Below, one piece after another: positions 1 through 9,183 of a DNA stretch of 64,000 nt. Location: assembly GCF_020640915.1 (NCBI RefSeq), contig NZ_JADWDC010000013.1, forward strand, positions 19,517-83,516, given 5' to 3'. The notes under the pieces were generated by a model. It did no database searches, was not told the origin of the DNA, and saw only the letters and a list, made by a program, of their open reading frames with translations. Position 1 is the first letter of the stretch; each line of letters starts with the position of its first letter. A program made the position numbers and the translations under genes. The stretch is from Waterburya agarophytonicola KI4 (lineage in GTDB: Bacteria > Cyanobacteriota > Cyanobacteriia > Cyanobacteriales > Xenococcaceae).

Positions 1-58
1 GTATATTTTCTCTTTTTTGCCAAGGAAAACTATCTATATCAGTTACATAGCTAGATAT

Positions 59-2812
59 ATGATAGTCTCTTCTCGCCTGGTTGATGTTACAAGTCGATCG
101 CAAAACCTCCAAGCATTCGTCAATTTTTGTCAGCAATATATTTCGGGAAAAGAACGAAGTGAGGCACAGAAGTTTTTAGATCGATTCTTTCAAGCTTTTG
201 GGCATGAGGGTGCGATCGAAGCGGGGGCAGAATTGGAAAAAGCGATCGCCAAAGGAAGCAAAAAAGGCAAAACGGGTTTTGCAGATTTGGTATGGAAACC
301 CCGTGTTTTGATCGAAATGAAGACTAAGGGGGAAGATCTAGCCAAGCACTACCGTCAAGCGTTTAATTATTGGACGAGACTAGTTCCAGATCGTCCGCAA
401 TACGTGATTTTGTGTAACTTTGATGAGTTTTGGATTTATGATTTTAACTCTCAAGTAGACGAACCCGTGGATATTGTGGCTTTAGAAGATTTGCCCAAGC
501 GGGTTGCAGTTTTTGGCTTTATGGAGATCGAGGACAAAACGCCGATCTTCAATAATAATCAGGTGGAGATTACCAAAGAAACTGCTCGAAAAATGGGCGA
601 ACTATATGAAATCATCGAGCAAAGAGGCAAAAAAGAAGGATTTAAGGATTATGTAGCCCGAAGATTGATTTTGCAATGCGTATTATCGATGTTTGCTGAG
701 GATCGGGGACTATTGCCCGATAATATTTTTACTCGTTGCGTTGATGAATGCCTAAACGGTAAAAGTTCTTACGATCTTTTGGGTGGTTTATTTGACGCGA
801 TGAATCGCCCTGGGATAATTCCTGCGGGGAGATACAAAGGTGTCGATTATTTTAACGGGGGGTTATTTGCCACCATCCATCACGTTGAACTAACCCAAGA
901 AGAATTAACCCTGCTAGCAACCGCAGCTAAAGAAGATTGGACAACCATTCGCCCCGCCATCTTTGGCAGTATTTTTGAAGGCACAGCCAGCAACAAGCAA
1001 CGCCATCGTCACGGCATCCACTTTACTAGCGAGGTGGACATTATGAAAATAGTACGTCCTACTATTAGTAATTATTGGGATGAAAAGATCGAAGTTGCCA
1101 ACTCCATTGCGGAATTAAGTGCTTTGCAATTAGAACTGTCAAACTACCGCGTCTTCGATCCTGCCTGTGGTTCGGGAAATTTTTTGTATTTGGCATATCA
1201 AGAGTTAAAAGAAATCGAAAAAGACTTACTCGATAAAATTGCCTCACGTCGTCGTTCCGAAACCTCAAAACAACAGGTACAGATGGGTTTGGTAACACCG
1301 TTACAGTTTTACGGCATGGATATCAATCCCTTTGCCGTGGAACTAGCCAAAGTAACTTTGACTATCGCTAAAAAAGTTGCGATCGATAAACTGGGTTTAA
1401 CCGAACAAGAATTACCCCTCGATACTTTAGACCAAAATATTGTCTGTGATGATGCTTTGTTTTCTCCTTGGGTTAAAGCAGATGCGATCATCGGCAATCC
1501 TCCTTTTTTGGGTGGGAAAAGATTAAAGCAAGAGTTAGGTGAAGAATATACAGAAAAAGTATACAAACAATTTTTCGATGTAAAAGGTCAACCTGATTTT
1601 TGTACCTATTGGTTTAGATTAGCAGAGGATAATTTGGAACAGAATGGTAGGGCTGGTTTGGTTGGGACTAACTCTATTGCTCAAAATACAAGTCGCGAAG
1701 CTAGTTTAGATTATTTAACTGATAATGGTAGCTATATCCATGATGCTATTTCCTCTCAAGTTTGGTCTGGTGATGCTAATGTTCATGTAAGCATTGTCAA
1801 TTGGTCTAAACAAAAACCCGAAAAACTATTTTTGGATAATTTACCAGTTGAGAGAATATCTACATCCTTGAAAAACGAGATTGCAGTAAATAAGGCTAAA
1901 AAAATCAAAGCAAACAAAAATTATTCATTTGAAGGATGTAAGTTGATTGGCAAAGGGTTTATTATTTCAAAACATGAAGCTCAACAATGGACACAAGAAT
2001 CATCCAAAAATGCAGAGGTTTTAAAACCCATGATAGATGGAAAGAGTTTAGTAAACTTACATCTACCAATGGATTGGATCATAGACTTTAACAATATGTC
2101 GATTGAAGAAGCGTTTAGCTATAAAAAACCTTTGGAAAGAGTTAAAAATACAGTCAAGATAGAACGAGAAAACAAAAAAAATAAAAAATTAAAAGAAAAA
2201 TGGTGGTTGTTTGAAAGATCTAGACCAGCAATGAGAAAAGCACTAACAGGTTTATCTTGCTACTTTGCTATTCCCAAAGTTACTAAATACACAGTTTTTA
2301 GTCCCATAGATATTTCAATTCTGCCCTGTGAAGCAAATATGGTTATCGCTTCGGATGATTATTATATTTTGGGCATTATTAATTCACATATTCATCGCTT
2401 ATGGGTTAAAGCTCAAAGTTCTACATTAAAAGGAGATACAAGATATACCAATACAACCTGTTTTGAAACTTTTCCTTTTCCCCAAAATCATAGTAGGGGC
2501 GAACGGCGGTTCGCGGATACGGATAACGTCGTGCAGCAAATACGGGATAAAATGACCGAACTCCATGAATATCGCACCCAACAAATGGAGCAAAAACAAT
2601 GGGGTATTACCCAACTATATAACCAATACTTTCACGAACCAGCCAGTAAACTTTATCAACTACACCAACAACTAGATAAATTAGTCCTGCAAGCCTATGG
2701 CTTTAAAACAAATGACGATATTTTAGCCAAACTTTTAGAGTTGAATTTAGAACTAGTAGCCAAAGAAAAAAGGGGAGAACCAGTTATTGGTGCAGAATCG
2801 CCAATTGATTGA
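59..2812 (+). CDS. MmeI-like (type IIL/IIG) restriction-modification enzyme
   Basis: Single polypeptide predicted to carry nuclease, adenine methyltransferase and DNA-recognition functions. Numbering from a TTG at 17, the N-terminal part has a PD-(D/E)xK-type site (D90 and E100-M-K102) within a segment resembling the MmeI nuclease region. The methyltransferase core has motif I FDPACGSGNF at about 380-389 and motif IV NPPF at 494-497, the N-P-P-F form of N6-adenine enzymes. The C-terminal 400 residues would hold the target-recognition domain. I prefer the ATG at 59 over the TTG at 17, but no clear ribosome site decides it, and the true start could lie upstream of the window. A dispersed repeat lies in frame near residue 826. 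No separate specificity or nuclease gene is adjacent, as expected for this class. The family assignment is strong; cleavage activity is inferred. Confidence 0.85.
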   Translation: MIVSSRLVDVTSRSQNLQAFVNFCQQYISGKERSEAQKFLDRFFQAFGHEGAIEAGAELEKAIAKGSKKGKTGFADLVWKPRVLIEMKTKGEDLAKHYRQAFNYWTRLVPDRPQYVILCNFDEFWIYDFNSQVDEPVDIVALEDLPKRVAVFGFMEIEDKTPIFNNNQVEITKETARKMGELYEIIEQRGKKEGFKDYVARRLILQCVLSMFAEDRGLLPDNIFTRCVDECLNGKSSYDLLGGLFDAMNRPGIIPAGRYKGVDYFNGGLFATIHHVELTQEELTLLATAAKEDWTTIRPAIFGSIFEGTASNKQRHRHGIHFTSEVDIMKIVRPTISNYWDEKIEVANSIAELSALQLELSNYRVFDPACGSGNFLYLAYQELKEIEKDLLDKIASRRRSETSKQQVQMGLVTPLQFYGMDINPFAVELAKVTLTIAKKVAIDKLGLTEQELPLDTLDQNIVCDDALFSPWVKADAIIGNPPFLGGKRLKQELGEEYTEKVYKQFFDVKGQPDFCTYWFRLAEDNLEQNGRAGLVGTNSIAQNTSREASLDYLTDNGSYIHDAISSQVWSGDANVHVSIVNWSKQKPEKLFLDNLPVERISTSLKNEIAVNKAKKIKANKNYSFEGCKLIGKGFIISKHEAQQWTQESSKNAEVLKPMIDGKSLVNLHLPMDWIIDFNNMSIEEAFSYKKPLERVKNTVKIERENKKNKKLKEKWWLFERSRPAMRKALTGLSCYFAIPKVTKYTVFSPIDISILPCEANMVIASDDYYILGIINSHIHRLWVKAQSSTLKGDTRYTNTTCFETFPFPQNHSRGERRFADTDNVVQQIRDKMTELHEYRTQQMEQKQWGITQLYNQYFHEPASKLYQLHQQLDKLVLQAYGFKTNDDILAKLLELNLELVAKEKRGEPVIGAESPID
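2493..2516 (+). repeat. Dispersed GGGGCGAAC..GTTCGC palindromic repeat inside the RM gene
   Basis: A short GC-rich inverted repeat built on GCGAAC/GTTCGC sits inside the restriction-modification reading frame. About 22 of 23 bases match the copy at 63911-63934 at the other end of the window. It is read in frame as roughly S-R-G-E-R-R-F-A-D, residues 826-834 numbered from TTG 17. Its base composition is far more GC-rich than the surrounding codons. Confidence 0.75.
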
Positions 2813-2984
2813 GATTTTTAATGGTATTTAAACAAGTTTATCAGCAAAAAAACAACGCGATCGCTGATTGAGTTTATAGTGATTCAACTCGTCGTAGTCT
2901 TGCAAAATTATCATATTTCCAAATCCATAGAGCGAAGCAATAAAAATACTTGGATTTGCGATCGCTTTGAATCAAAAAACGACA

Positions 2985-4436
2985 CTATGACGCTACCAGA
3001 CTGCTTTTTGCAGGTAAAGTGATTTCTAACTTATTAGCATTAGTGGTATTGTGCCACTCCAATCTGCCAGATCCATATACAACATTGCTGGGTTGAGATT
3101 GCAATTCTGTAACTACAAACTCAGCCAAAGATTGTTCTTGACCGATATTAACCGCAACTATTATTTCTTCTTCATCTAAAACACGAGCAAAGATATAAAC
3201 ATTTCGATCTGCATAAAGAGTATGATAACTTCCAGTACGCAAACTAGGATATTTGTGGCGCAACCCAATCAATTCTTTGTGCGCTTTTAAAATTTCTACA
3301 TCCCACTTTTCGGCTTCGGGGAAGACGCGACGACAATCGGGATCTTTCCCTCCTATTAAACCAACTTCATCGCCATAAAAGATGCTAGGTGCGCCAGGAA
3401 AAGTCATCAACAAAACTGTTGAAAGCAGAAAGCTCTGCTTATCTTCTCTAACAGTAGTGAGCATTCTAGGGGTGTCATGGCTGTCTAATAAATTTAATTG
3501 AGCTAGCTGTATTTCCCAATCGTATAGTTTGAGCAAAGCATCAATTCTAATGGCATATTCCGTACCCGAAATTGGCGGATAGGGTTTTAACTCCCCCTGA
3601 CAATATTGGGGATCGTAGTTTTCTCCCCCAGCAAAAGCAATAGTAGGCTCGGTAAAGCGATAGTTCATCACTCCATCAAACTGTGTACCATCCAGCCAAT
3701 AGCTAGCATCGCCCCAAATCTCCCCAACTATATAAGCATCGGGATTTACTGCTTTAACGCGATCGCGAAATTCTTGCCAAAAACCAGGAGTATCTACTTC
3801 ATTGGGTACATCCAACCGCCAGCCATCTATACCCTTATGCAACCAATATTCTGCCACCTGCATGATATATTCTTTGACTTGGGGGTTGTCGTGGTTAAAC
3901 TCGGGTAGAGCGCGATCGCCAATCCAACTTTGATAGTTAGCGGGTTTGTCTCCATCATATGCTGAGAGGGGCCAACCGTGAATTACAAACCAATCTAGCC
4001 AAGGGGAATTAGGGCCATTTTCGAGAATATCATTAAAGAAAAAGAAGCCCCGACTAGCATGGTTAAATACTCCATCCAGGACTACCTTCATATCTTTTTT
4101 ATGAGCAGCCTCAATCAAGGCATCAAACGCCGCATTCCCCCCCAACATGGGATCTACTTGATAATAGTCGTGGGTATGGTAGCGATGGTTAGAAGCAGAC
4201 TGAAAAATCGGCGTGAAGTAAATGGCATTGATGCCCAAGTCTTCTAAATAATCTAATTTATCAATTACTCCCCAGAGGTTTCCTCCCTTGTATCCTTGAT
4301 AGGTTGGAGTAGCGTCCCAACCTTCGTATTTAGAAGCTTGCCATTGCCCCTTGAGAGTCGATGTACCTTTGGCAAAGCGATCGGGAAATATTTGGTAGAA
4401 AACAGCATTTTTGACCCAATCTGGTGTTTTAATCAT
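2985..4436 (-). CDS. GH13 alpha-amylase family glycoside hydrolase
   Basis: Cytoplasmic alpha-glucan hydrolase or transglycosidase of the alpha-amylase family, with no signal peptide. The four conserved GH13 regions are present: DGVFNH (121-126), GWRLDV (205-210, nucleophile D209), EIWGDAS (acid/base E239) and LLDSHD (transition-state stabiliser D321). At 483 aa it has the TIM barrel plus a short C-terminal beta domain. It lacks the N-terminal domain of classical neopullulanases and cyclomaltodextrinases, although the catalytic sequence resembles that branch. The next gene on the same strand, 89 bp upstream, encodes a sugar-ABC ATPase, suggesting a role in glycogen or maltodextrin use. Exact specificity cannot be read from sequence. 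Confidence 0.9.
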   Translation of the reverse strand: MIKTPDWVKNAVFYQIFPDRFAKGTSTLKGQWQASKYEGWDATPTYQGYKGGNLWGVIDKLDYLEDLGINAIYFTPIFQSASNHRYHTHDYYQVDPMLGGNAAFDALIEAAHKKDMKVVLDGVFNHASRGFFFFNDILENGPNSPWLDWFVIHGWPLSAYDGDKPANYQSWIGDRALPEFNHDNPQVKEYIMQVAEYWLHKGIDGWRLDVPNEVDTPGFWQEFRDRVKAVNPDAYIVGEIWGDASYWLDGTQFDGVMNYRFTEPTIAFAGGENYDPQYCQGELKPYPPISGTEYAIRIDALLKLYDWEIQLAQLNLLDSHDTPRMLTTVREDKQSFLLSTVLLMTFPGAPSIFYGDEVGLIGGKDPDCRRVFPEAEKWDVEILKAHKELIGLRHKYPSLRTGSYHTLYADRNVYIFARVLDEEEIIVAVNIGQEQSLAEFVVTELQSQPSNVVYGSGRLEWHNTTNANKLEITLPAKSSLVAS

Positions 4437-4525
4437 TGTTATTGCTTGTTAATTGTTGGTTGTTGGTGCGAACTTTAGTAATGACACCAGAAAATATTAC
4501 TTTAATAAATTACTTTAAATAATTA

Positions 4526-5785
4526 TTAAACAGCGATCGCCCTTCCATCATCAACTGCAAAAAGATGGATTTTTTCTAAATCTACCGCCAGCCACAGGAT
4601 ATCGCCGATGGCAATAGGCTTATCTGGTGGAAGAGATACGGTTAGAAGTGTCTCAATATCTGCTACTAAATGAGCCGAAACATAGGTTTCGTTACCCAAT
4701 GCTTCTACTAAATCTACCTCAATTTGAATACTAGATTTGCTTTCTGGTGCTAAATGTAAATGTTGAGGGCGAATACCCAAAGTTAAAGATTTTACTTTAT
4801 TTAGCTGTAGAGAAGATTGCCAAATTGGAGGTAAATCCAATTCAAAATAGGGATGTAATAGCTTAGTAGAATTAACTAAAGTTACGGGCAAAAAATTCAT
4901 AGGTGGAGAGCCAATAAACTCTGCTACAAAACGATTAGCAGGACTATTATATATTTCTAGAGGTGAATCTATTTGCTGAATTTGTCCGTTATTCATGACC
5001 GCAATGCGATCGCCCATAGTCATGGCTTCTGTTTGATCGTGGGTCACATAAATCGTGGTTGTCTCTAGCTGTCGCTGAAGTTTGACAATTTGGGCGCGGG
5101 TTTGGGTGCGTAGTTTAGCATCCAGGTTAGATAAAGGCTCGTCCATCAAAAAAACCTGGGGGTTACGAGCGATCGCTCTTCCCAAAGCTACCCGTTGTTT
5201 TTGCCCTCCTGAAAGTTCTTTGGGCAAACGATATAGCAAAGGCTCTATTTGTAATAGATTAGCAACATATCTCACCCGATCTCGAATACTTTTTTCCTTC
5301 GCCGACATATATCTGAAACTACGTGGCAAATTACGAGTCACACTGACTAGAAAATCCTCCGATAGCTTCTTAACTGCTAGCTCTTTGTGGTTTGCTGATG
5401 AGTGATAACTGTTGCGTCGCAAACCAAAAGCAATATTATCGTAAATATTGAGGTGGGGATATAAAGCATAATTCTGAAATACCATGGCAATATCCCTCGC
5501 TTTTGGCGGTAGATCGTTTACCAGGCGATCTCCAATTCGGATATTTCCCCCTGTCAACTCCTCTAAACCAGCCATTAAGCGTAATAGAGTACTTTTCCCA
5601 CAACCAGAAGGGCCCACCAAAACCAAAAACTCTCCATTACTAACAGTAAAGTTAATGTCTCGCAAGACGCTAACTTGCTTGGAGTTAGTTATTTTTTGGA
5701 TGTTTGCTGATGGAGCAAGATCGTTGCGATCCGCTTGAGAGCGAGAATAGCTTTTATAGACATTTTCGACTACAACCTGTGCCAC
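4526..5785 (-). CDS. Sugar-type ABC transporter ATPase (MalK/UgpC-like)
   Basis: Energising subunit of a CUT1-type carbohydrate importer. Walker A GPSGCGKST (58-66), Q-loop Q104, signature LSGGQ (191-195), Walker B VFLMDEP (211-217) and switch H249 are intact, followed by a C-terminal TOBE-like regulatory region (about 290-419). At 419 aa it is longer than the usual roughly 370. Two insertions explain this: residues 14-38 before the first beta strands settle, and about 123-168 between Q-loop and signature, a charged predicted-helical stretch. No permease or binding-protein gene is adjacent, so it probably serves distant transporters, as MsiK-type shared ATPases do. It is followed by the amylase gene on the same strand. 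Confidence 0.88.
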   Translation of the reverse strand: MAQVVVENVYKSYSRSQADRNDLAPSANIQKITNSKQVSVLRDINFTVSNGEFLVLVGPSGCGKSTLLRLMAGLEELTGGNIRIGDRLVNDLPPKARDIAMVFQNYALYPHLNIYDNIAFGLRRNSYHSSANHKELAVKKLSEDFLVSVTRNLPRSFRYMSAKEKSIRDRVRYVANLLQIEPLLYRLPKELSGGQKQRVALGRAIARNPQVFLMDEPLSNLDAKLRTQTRAQIVKLQRQLETTTIYVTHDQTEAMTMGDRIAVMNNGQIQQIDSPLEIYNSPANRFVAEFIGSPPMNFLPVTLVNSTKLLHPYFELDLPPIWQSSLQLNKVKSLTLGIRPQHLHLAPESKSSIQIEVDLVEALGNETYVSAHLVADIETLLTVSLPPDKPIAIGDILWLAVDLEKIHLFAVDDGRAIAV

Positions 5786-5920
5786 TATAAAACCTAAATA
5801 AAATAGACATTTTGAGTGCTAAGTAATGGTATCACTTGTATTAATGTCCAGGTACGAGAAAAAATATTTATTCCATAATTTCTATAATTTGTTATCTAAA
5901 TCTTAGGACTCAACACTAAA

Positions 5921-6445
5921 TTATCGATTTATAAAGCGATCGCAAACATCCTGATGCTGTTGTTGAGATTCAGCACTATTGGTCACTATTTCCAGACGTA
6001 TTTTGGCATTATTGGCAGCAGAAAGACTGGCAATAGCATCTAAAAGATCCTGGGCTGTTTGAAGATCTAGATATTTGCTTCTGACTAGATGAAGACTGTT
6101 AGTATCATCTATCTCATCGTATTTGAAACCGTTGACCTTTTCTTGATTAACAATCACTTCTGTGATTTTTTCAGGATTGATACCAACTCTTTCAATAACT
6201 AGTTTTTCTCTACGAATGGGTATTTTGATAATTCGAGTTTCAACTTCTTTACGAACAATTACTTCCCCAACCTTTTGCTTGCGACGAGTAACCTGAAGTT
6301 TTTCTTCCAACAAAGAAATTTTAGTTAATCCTGAAGTATCATTATATTTCTTAGCGTGATCTAGATTGGAATTCACTTTATAGTCATTCGGTTGAGAGTT
6401 AATATCTGGAGAGTTATTAACAAGCTCGCTATCACTGATAGTCAT
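5921..6445 (-). CDS. DUF2382 (YsnF/AvaK-type) domain protein
   Basis: Hydrophilic 174-aa protein with a DUF2382-like core (about 45-100). It has the repeated pattern in which Glu/Arg-rich strands read like V.RRKQKVGEVIVRKEVETR and IPIRREKLVIERV. Members of this family are linked to general stress responses in bacteria; the biochemical role is unknown. No signal peptide or membrane segment is visible. It lies downstream of a PRC-barrel/DUF2382 protein on the same strand, 120 bp away, so the two may be co-expressed. The C-terminal region (100-160), with an L-x-x-A-Q-x-L-L-D-A-I-A-S-L helix, is not recognised. Confidence 0.7.
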   Translation of the reverse strand: MTISDSELVNNSPDINSQPNDYKVNSNLDHAKKYNDTSGLTKISLLEEKLQVTRRKQKVGEVIVRKEVETRIIKIPIRREKLVIERVGINPEKITEVIVNQEKVNGFKYDEIDDTNSLHLVRSKYLDLQTAQDLLDAIASLSAANNAKIRLEIVTNSAESQQQHQDVCDRFINR

Positions 6446-6565
6446 TTTTTTATTATTATTGATTGCGGATAAATTAAGTAATATTCAATCGACAAAGACG
6501 CTCTATCGAACGCCTTTGCATAATTGATGTACGATTCAAAAATCGACTAAGGTTAGATTGTTAAA

Positions 6566-7438
6566 TTACAGATTGTTGTTTACTACCGCGTCGCCATCAG
6601 TTTCGACATCCAATTCTTCACGACGAATAGTTTCTTTAGCAGAGACTACATCTTTTTCTACTTCTTTGCGAATACTTACTTCTTCTCTGACAAAAGCTTG
6701 TTTTTCAATATCAGCAGTTTCTTCGTACATTTCTACTCTTGCTACTTCTCCTGCATTAAAACTAGCTTCCCCAGGAGTTACAGCAGTGGTGTCAGTAGGA
6801 GTTGTGCGTTCGACTATCAGTCTTTCTTTCTCAATTGGAACAGATACAGTGGCAGTTTCGGTTTCTACTCTTTTACCAATTGTTACCGCACCAGCTACAA
6901 AACGGTCTTTATTTGCGACCAAACGTTCTTCGTATAGTTTGAGGTTTTGACGGTCGTCAACTTCTTGATGTGCGTATAAACTTGGTTCGCGGTCGTAAGC
7001 GTAAGAATCGGTCTTATTATATGCACCACTATCATAGCCTCCCGCTTCTTGGGCATAGACAGTGTTGTCGGCATCGTAATCTACTCCTCGATAAATGGTT
7101 CTGACTCGTTCTTCGTAGTCATAATCGACGGTCATATCATCGTCATATTCAGGAAGATTTTCAGCCTCTTCTTTGGTTAGACCTTTAGCATAAACTCTTT
7201 CTTGGCTGTAGTCTACGCTAGCTCTGCCAATGGGTAAAAGCACTTTTTTGCCAAAAATCCAAAATCCAGTATCGATTACTAAATAGCGAAAGCGACCAGT
7301 CTCATCAACAAGAATGTCATAGACAGAACCTATTTTATCATTTTGATAATCATAGACAGAAAAGCTTTTGATGTCTTCACCACCAAAAACATCTTGTTTA
7401 TAGTCTGGATATAAGTCAGCAATTTTAGCTAGTACCAT
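6566..7438 (-). CDS. PRC-barrel and DUF2382 domain protein
   Basis: Predicted soluble stress-associated protein of 290 aa. The N-terminal 100 residues form a PRC-barrel (pattern S-V-Y-D-Y-Q-N-D-K-I-G-S-V-Y-D-I-L-V-D, then RYLVIDTGFWIFGKKVLLPIG). A Tyr/Asp-rich linker follows (about 105-160), then a DUF2382 domain (165-280) with the L-x-L-Y-E-E-R-L start and paired Glu/Arg strands. The architecture matches the YsnF/AvaK family widespread in cyanobacteria. Start ATG at 7438 is supported by the PRC barrel beginning soon after. It is divergent from the small hydrophilic gene at 7731. Function beyond stress association is not established. Confidence 0.85.
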   Translation of the reverse strand: MVLAKIADLYPDYKQDVFGGEDIKSFSVYDYQNDKIGSVYDILVDETGRFRYLVIDTGFWIFGKKVLLPIGRASVDYSQERVYAKGLTKEEAENLPEYDDDMTVDYDYEERVRTIYRGVDYDADNTVYAQEAGGYDSGAYNKTDSYAYDREPSLYAHQEVDDRQNLKLYEERLVANKDRFVAGAVTIGKRVETETATVSVPIEKERLIVERTTPTDTTAVTPGEASFNAGEVARVEMYEETADIEKQAFVREEVSIRKEVEKDVVSAKETIRREELDVETDGDAVVNNNL

Positions 7439-7730
7439 AATTTGTTTTATTCCTTAGAGATGTTTTTTTATTTCAATTTCACCTTCAGGTTATTATTTAT
7501 ATTTTTTTGTTTCATCTAACTTGTGATGTATATCTCAATAATAATTAGTCGTGCTAATGATATATAAAAATCTGACGATCAAGAAACTACAAGAAACTAT
7601 TAGTCAAGTTAATTACGATCGCTTTAAAGAAATTTGCTACTATTTTTTTTATATCTTTAGATAGGTTTGTTTTCTACTTTTATTTGAAACTATATGGAAT
7701 ATAGAAACGAAAATACAACTGTTTAAAAAT

Positions 7731-7919
7731 ATGAGTAACTCTGAATCACAAAATACTCCCACGGCTGACGGCGGTAAGCAAACCCCCATCGAGCCTTCCG
7801 AACGCAAAACAGGACAAGGTACTAGTCAAGATGTTCGTTCTGGTGCAGAACCAGATGCACCAGGTTCTAAGAACGCAAAGGTTGCAGGAGACCCTAACCA
7901 AGGTACGGAAGCTCGCTAA
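7731..7919 (+). CDS. Small hydrophilic disordered protein
   Basis: A 62-aa protein rich in Gly, Ser, Pro, Asp and Lys with no hydrophobic segment, probably intrinsically disordered. I do not recognise a family. It is treated as a gene because it is flanked by sensible intergenic sequence, is followed by a convincing terminator at 7951-7992, and sits between stress-type genes. No strong ribosome-binding site is visible upstream of ATG 7731. Confidence 0.6.
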   Translation: MSNSESQNTPTADGGKQTPIEPSERKTGQGTSQDVRSGAEPDAPGSKNAKVAGDPNQGTEAR

Positions 7920-7950
7920 TCACAGCAGACACAATCAATGTTAATTAAAG

Positions 7951-7992
7951 ATCGGTAGATAAATCTAACCCTAGATCGTCTGCCGATTTTTA
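7951..7992 (+). terminator. Intrinsic terminator after the 62-aa gene
   Basis: A 9-bp outer stem (7951-7959 with 7979-7987, one G-U pair) encloses an inner stem atcta/tagat around an ACCC loop. It is followed by a run of five T. It begins about 30 bp after the stop codon of the gene at 7731. Confidence 0.75.
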
Positions 7993-8029
7993 TTATATGT
8001 AAACCTACTAGTCGCACGATCGCAGGTGA

Positions 8030-8059
8030 TAAATAACTATTAAATAACTATTAAATAAT
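8030..8059. repeat. 11-bp tandem repeat, 2.7 copies
   Basis: The unit TAAATAACTAT is repeated head to tail from 8030, the third copy being partial. It lies in the AT-rich leader region of the gene at 8167. Confidence 0.8.
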
Positions 8060-8166
8060 CATAGTATCTAACTATTGATAGATAAAAAATATATCGTTTG
8101 CTAGATTATTTATCCCCTACTAATTATGTTTAATGGTAACAAGAATATAAAGGAGTAATTGAATTT

Positions 8167-8457
8167 ATGAGTCACCCAGAACACGAAAGAGTATATCGCG
8201 AAAGTAATCAAGAAGATGCTTATCGCACTGCTAATAAAGGAGATGTAATTGATGATTCTAAATCTTCAGAAGAAAAAAAAGAACAAGTAGCCGTAGATAG
8301 CTGGGACCCCGCAGGTCATGTAAAAGTACCTGCCTACTTCTCCGTGGAAAATGAAAAAGGAGAAGAAGAAGTATTGCATCACGTTAAAGATGCAGAAGAA
8401 ATCTCCGATGTAATTCGTCAAGCCAGAGTAGACGAAGATGGCGATCGCAAGTGGTAA
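8167..8457 (+). CDS. Small acidic hydrophilic protein, unknown function
   Basis: A 96-aa soluble, highly charged protein with no signal peptide or membrane segment. An AAGGAG ribosome-binding site about ten bases upstream of ATG 8167 supports the start. The C-terminal half (about 50-95) looks folded, with the pattern W-D-P-A-G-H-V-K-V-P-A-Y-F and a following V-x-D-A-E-E-I-S-D-V-I helix. I do not recognise the family. Position among PRC/DUF2382 and other small proteins suggests a stress-related role, which is inference only. Confidence 0.75.
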   Translation: MSHPEHERVYRESNQEDAYRTANKGDVIDDSKSSEEKKEQVAVDSWDPAGHVKVPAYFSVENEKGEEEVLHHVKDAEEISDVIRQARVDEDGDRKW

Positions 8458-8464
8458 AGAATTT

Positions 8465-8523
8465 CTTTAACAATCTTTGGTAGGGAGAAAGACATTAATA
8501 GAAGTTTTTTCTCTCTGTTAAAG
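8465..8523 (+). terminator. Long two-tier hairpin after the 96-aa gene
   Basis: Outer arms CTTTAAC (8465-8471) and GTTAAAG (8517-8523) are perfectly complementary. Inside them AGGGAGAAA (8482-8490) pairs with TTTCTCTCT (8508-8516) with one G-U. The structure starts 8 bases after the stop codon. No T tract follows the outer stem, so termination is likely but not certain; an mRNA-stabilising 3' structure is the alternative. Confidence 0.5.
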
Positions 8524-8606
8524 TTATCAACACTGGCAAATACAAAACTATATTACTATATTACCCAAAATTCTAAGTAACTAAATATAATCACTAGGAG
8601 TTTTTT

Positions 8607-9143
8607 ATGAACTTAATTAAATTAACTACAAATACTATTCTTGCTCTAGCTTTTGCTCTTTCTGCTGGTGCTGCATTCGCCCAAGAAAAAGAGGAAAGTG
8701 TTAATGAAAACCTTAATCAAGCAGGACAAAATGTCGAAAATGTTGGCGAAAATCTTCAAGATGCAGGAAAGTCTTTAGGCAACAGTATTAAAAATACTGG
8801 AGAAGCAGCAGGACAAGGTTTAGAAAATACTGGCGCAGCGGTTGAAGATGGTTTGCAAGATGCTGGTAACGCTATTGAAAATAACTATAACCAAGCCGAA
8901 CAAGAAGTAAAAGAGACCGCAGTTGAGGCCCAAGAAAATATCAATAACGCAGCCAAGGCTGCTGAAGCAGAGGTAGCAGAGACTGCTGCTGCCATCGAAC
9001 AGAAGTCTAACTGGGGTTGGTTGGGTTTACTCGGTCTATTAGGACTATTTGGTTTAGCGGGCAGAAAAAAAGAAACCACAGTAGTAGCCGAACGTCGAGA
9101 TCTAGAGTCTTTAGAACGCAACGATCGCACTGCTAGATCGTAA
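8607..9143 (+). CDS. Exported protein with WGxxGxxG C-terminal tail
   Basis: A 178-aa protein with a signal peptide (Lys-containing start, hydrophobic core, cleavage probably after AFA at 25). A long Asn/Ala/Glu-rich amphipathic helical middle (30-130) follows, with recurring N-x-x-x-A-G-x and E-N-x-G-x motifs. Near 135-153 the tripartite tail has W-G-W-L-G-L-L-G then a Gly/Leu transmembrane stretch and basic RKK, typical of WGxxGxxG-CTERM proteins. Such tails are thought to act in sorting or anchoring. Strong AGGAG ribosome site before ATG 8607. The tail continues 25 residues beyond the RKK, longer than usual. The role may be envelope stress, but function is unknown. Confidence 0.8.
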   Translation: MNLIKLTTNTILALAFALSAGAAFAQEKEESVNENLNQAGQNVENVGENLQDAGKSLGNSIKNTGEAAGQGLENTGAAVEDGLQDAGNAIENNYNQAEQEVKETAVEAQENINNAAKAAEAEVAETAAAIEQKSNWGWLGLLGLLGLFGLAGRKKETTVVAERRDLESLERNDRTARS

Positions 9144-9183
9144 TTGATTATTATCTTTGATTTCTAAATGAGCCTAACTTGAG

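Noticed and set aside
2885..2984. Small gene between the RM enzyme and the amylase
   Set aside because: No frame with a start, ribosome site and plausible composition; only spacer DNA.
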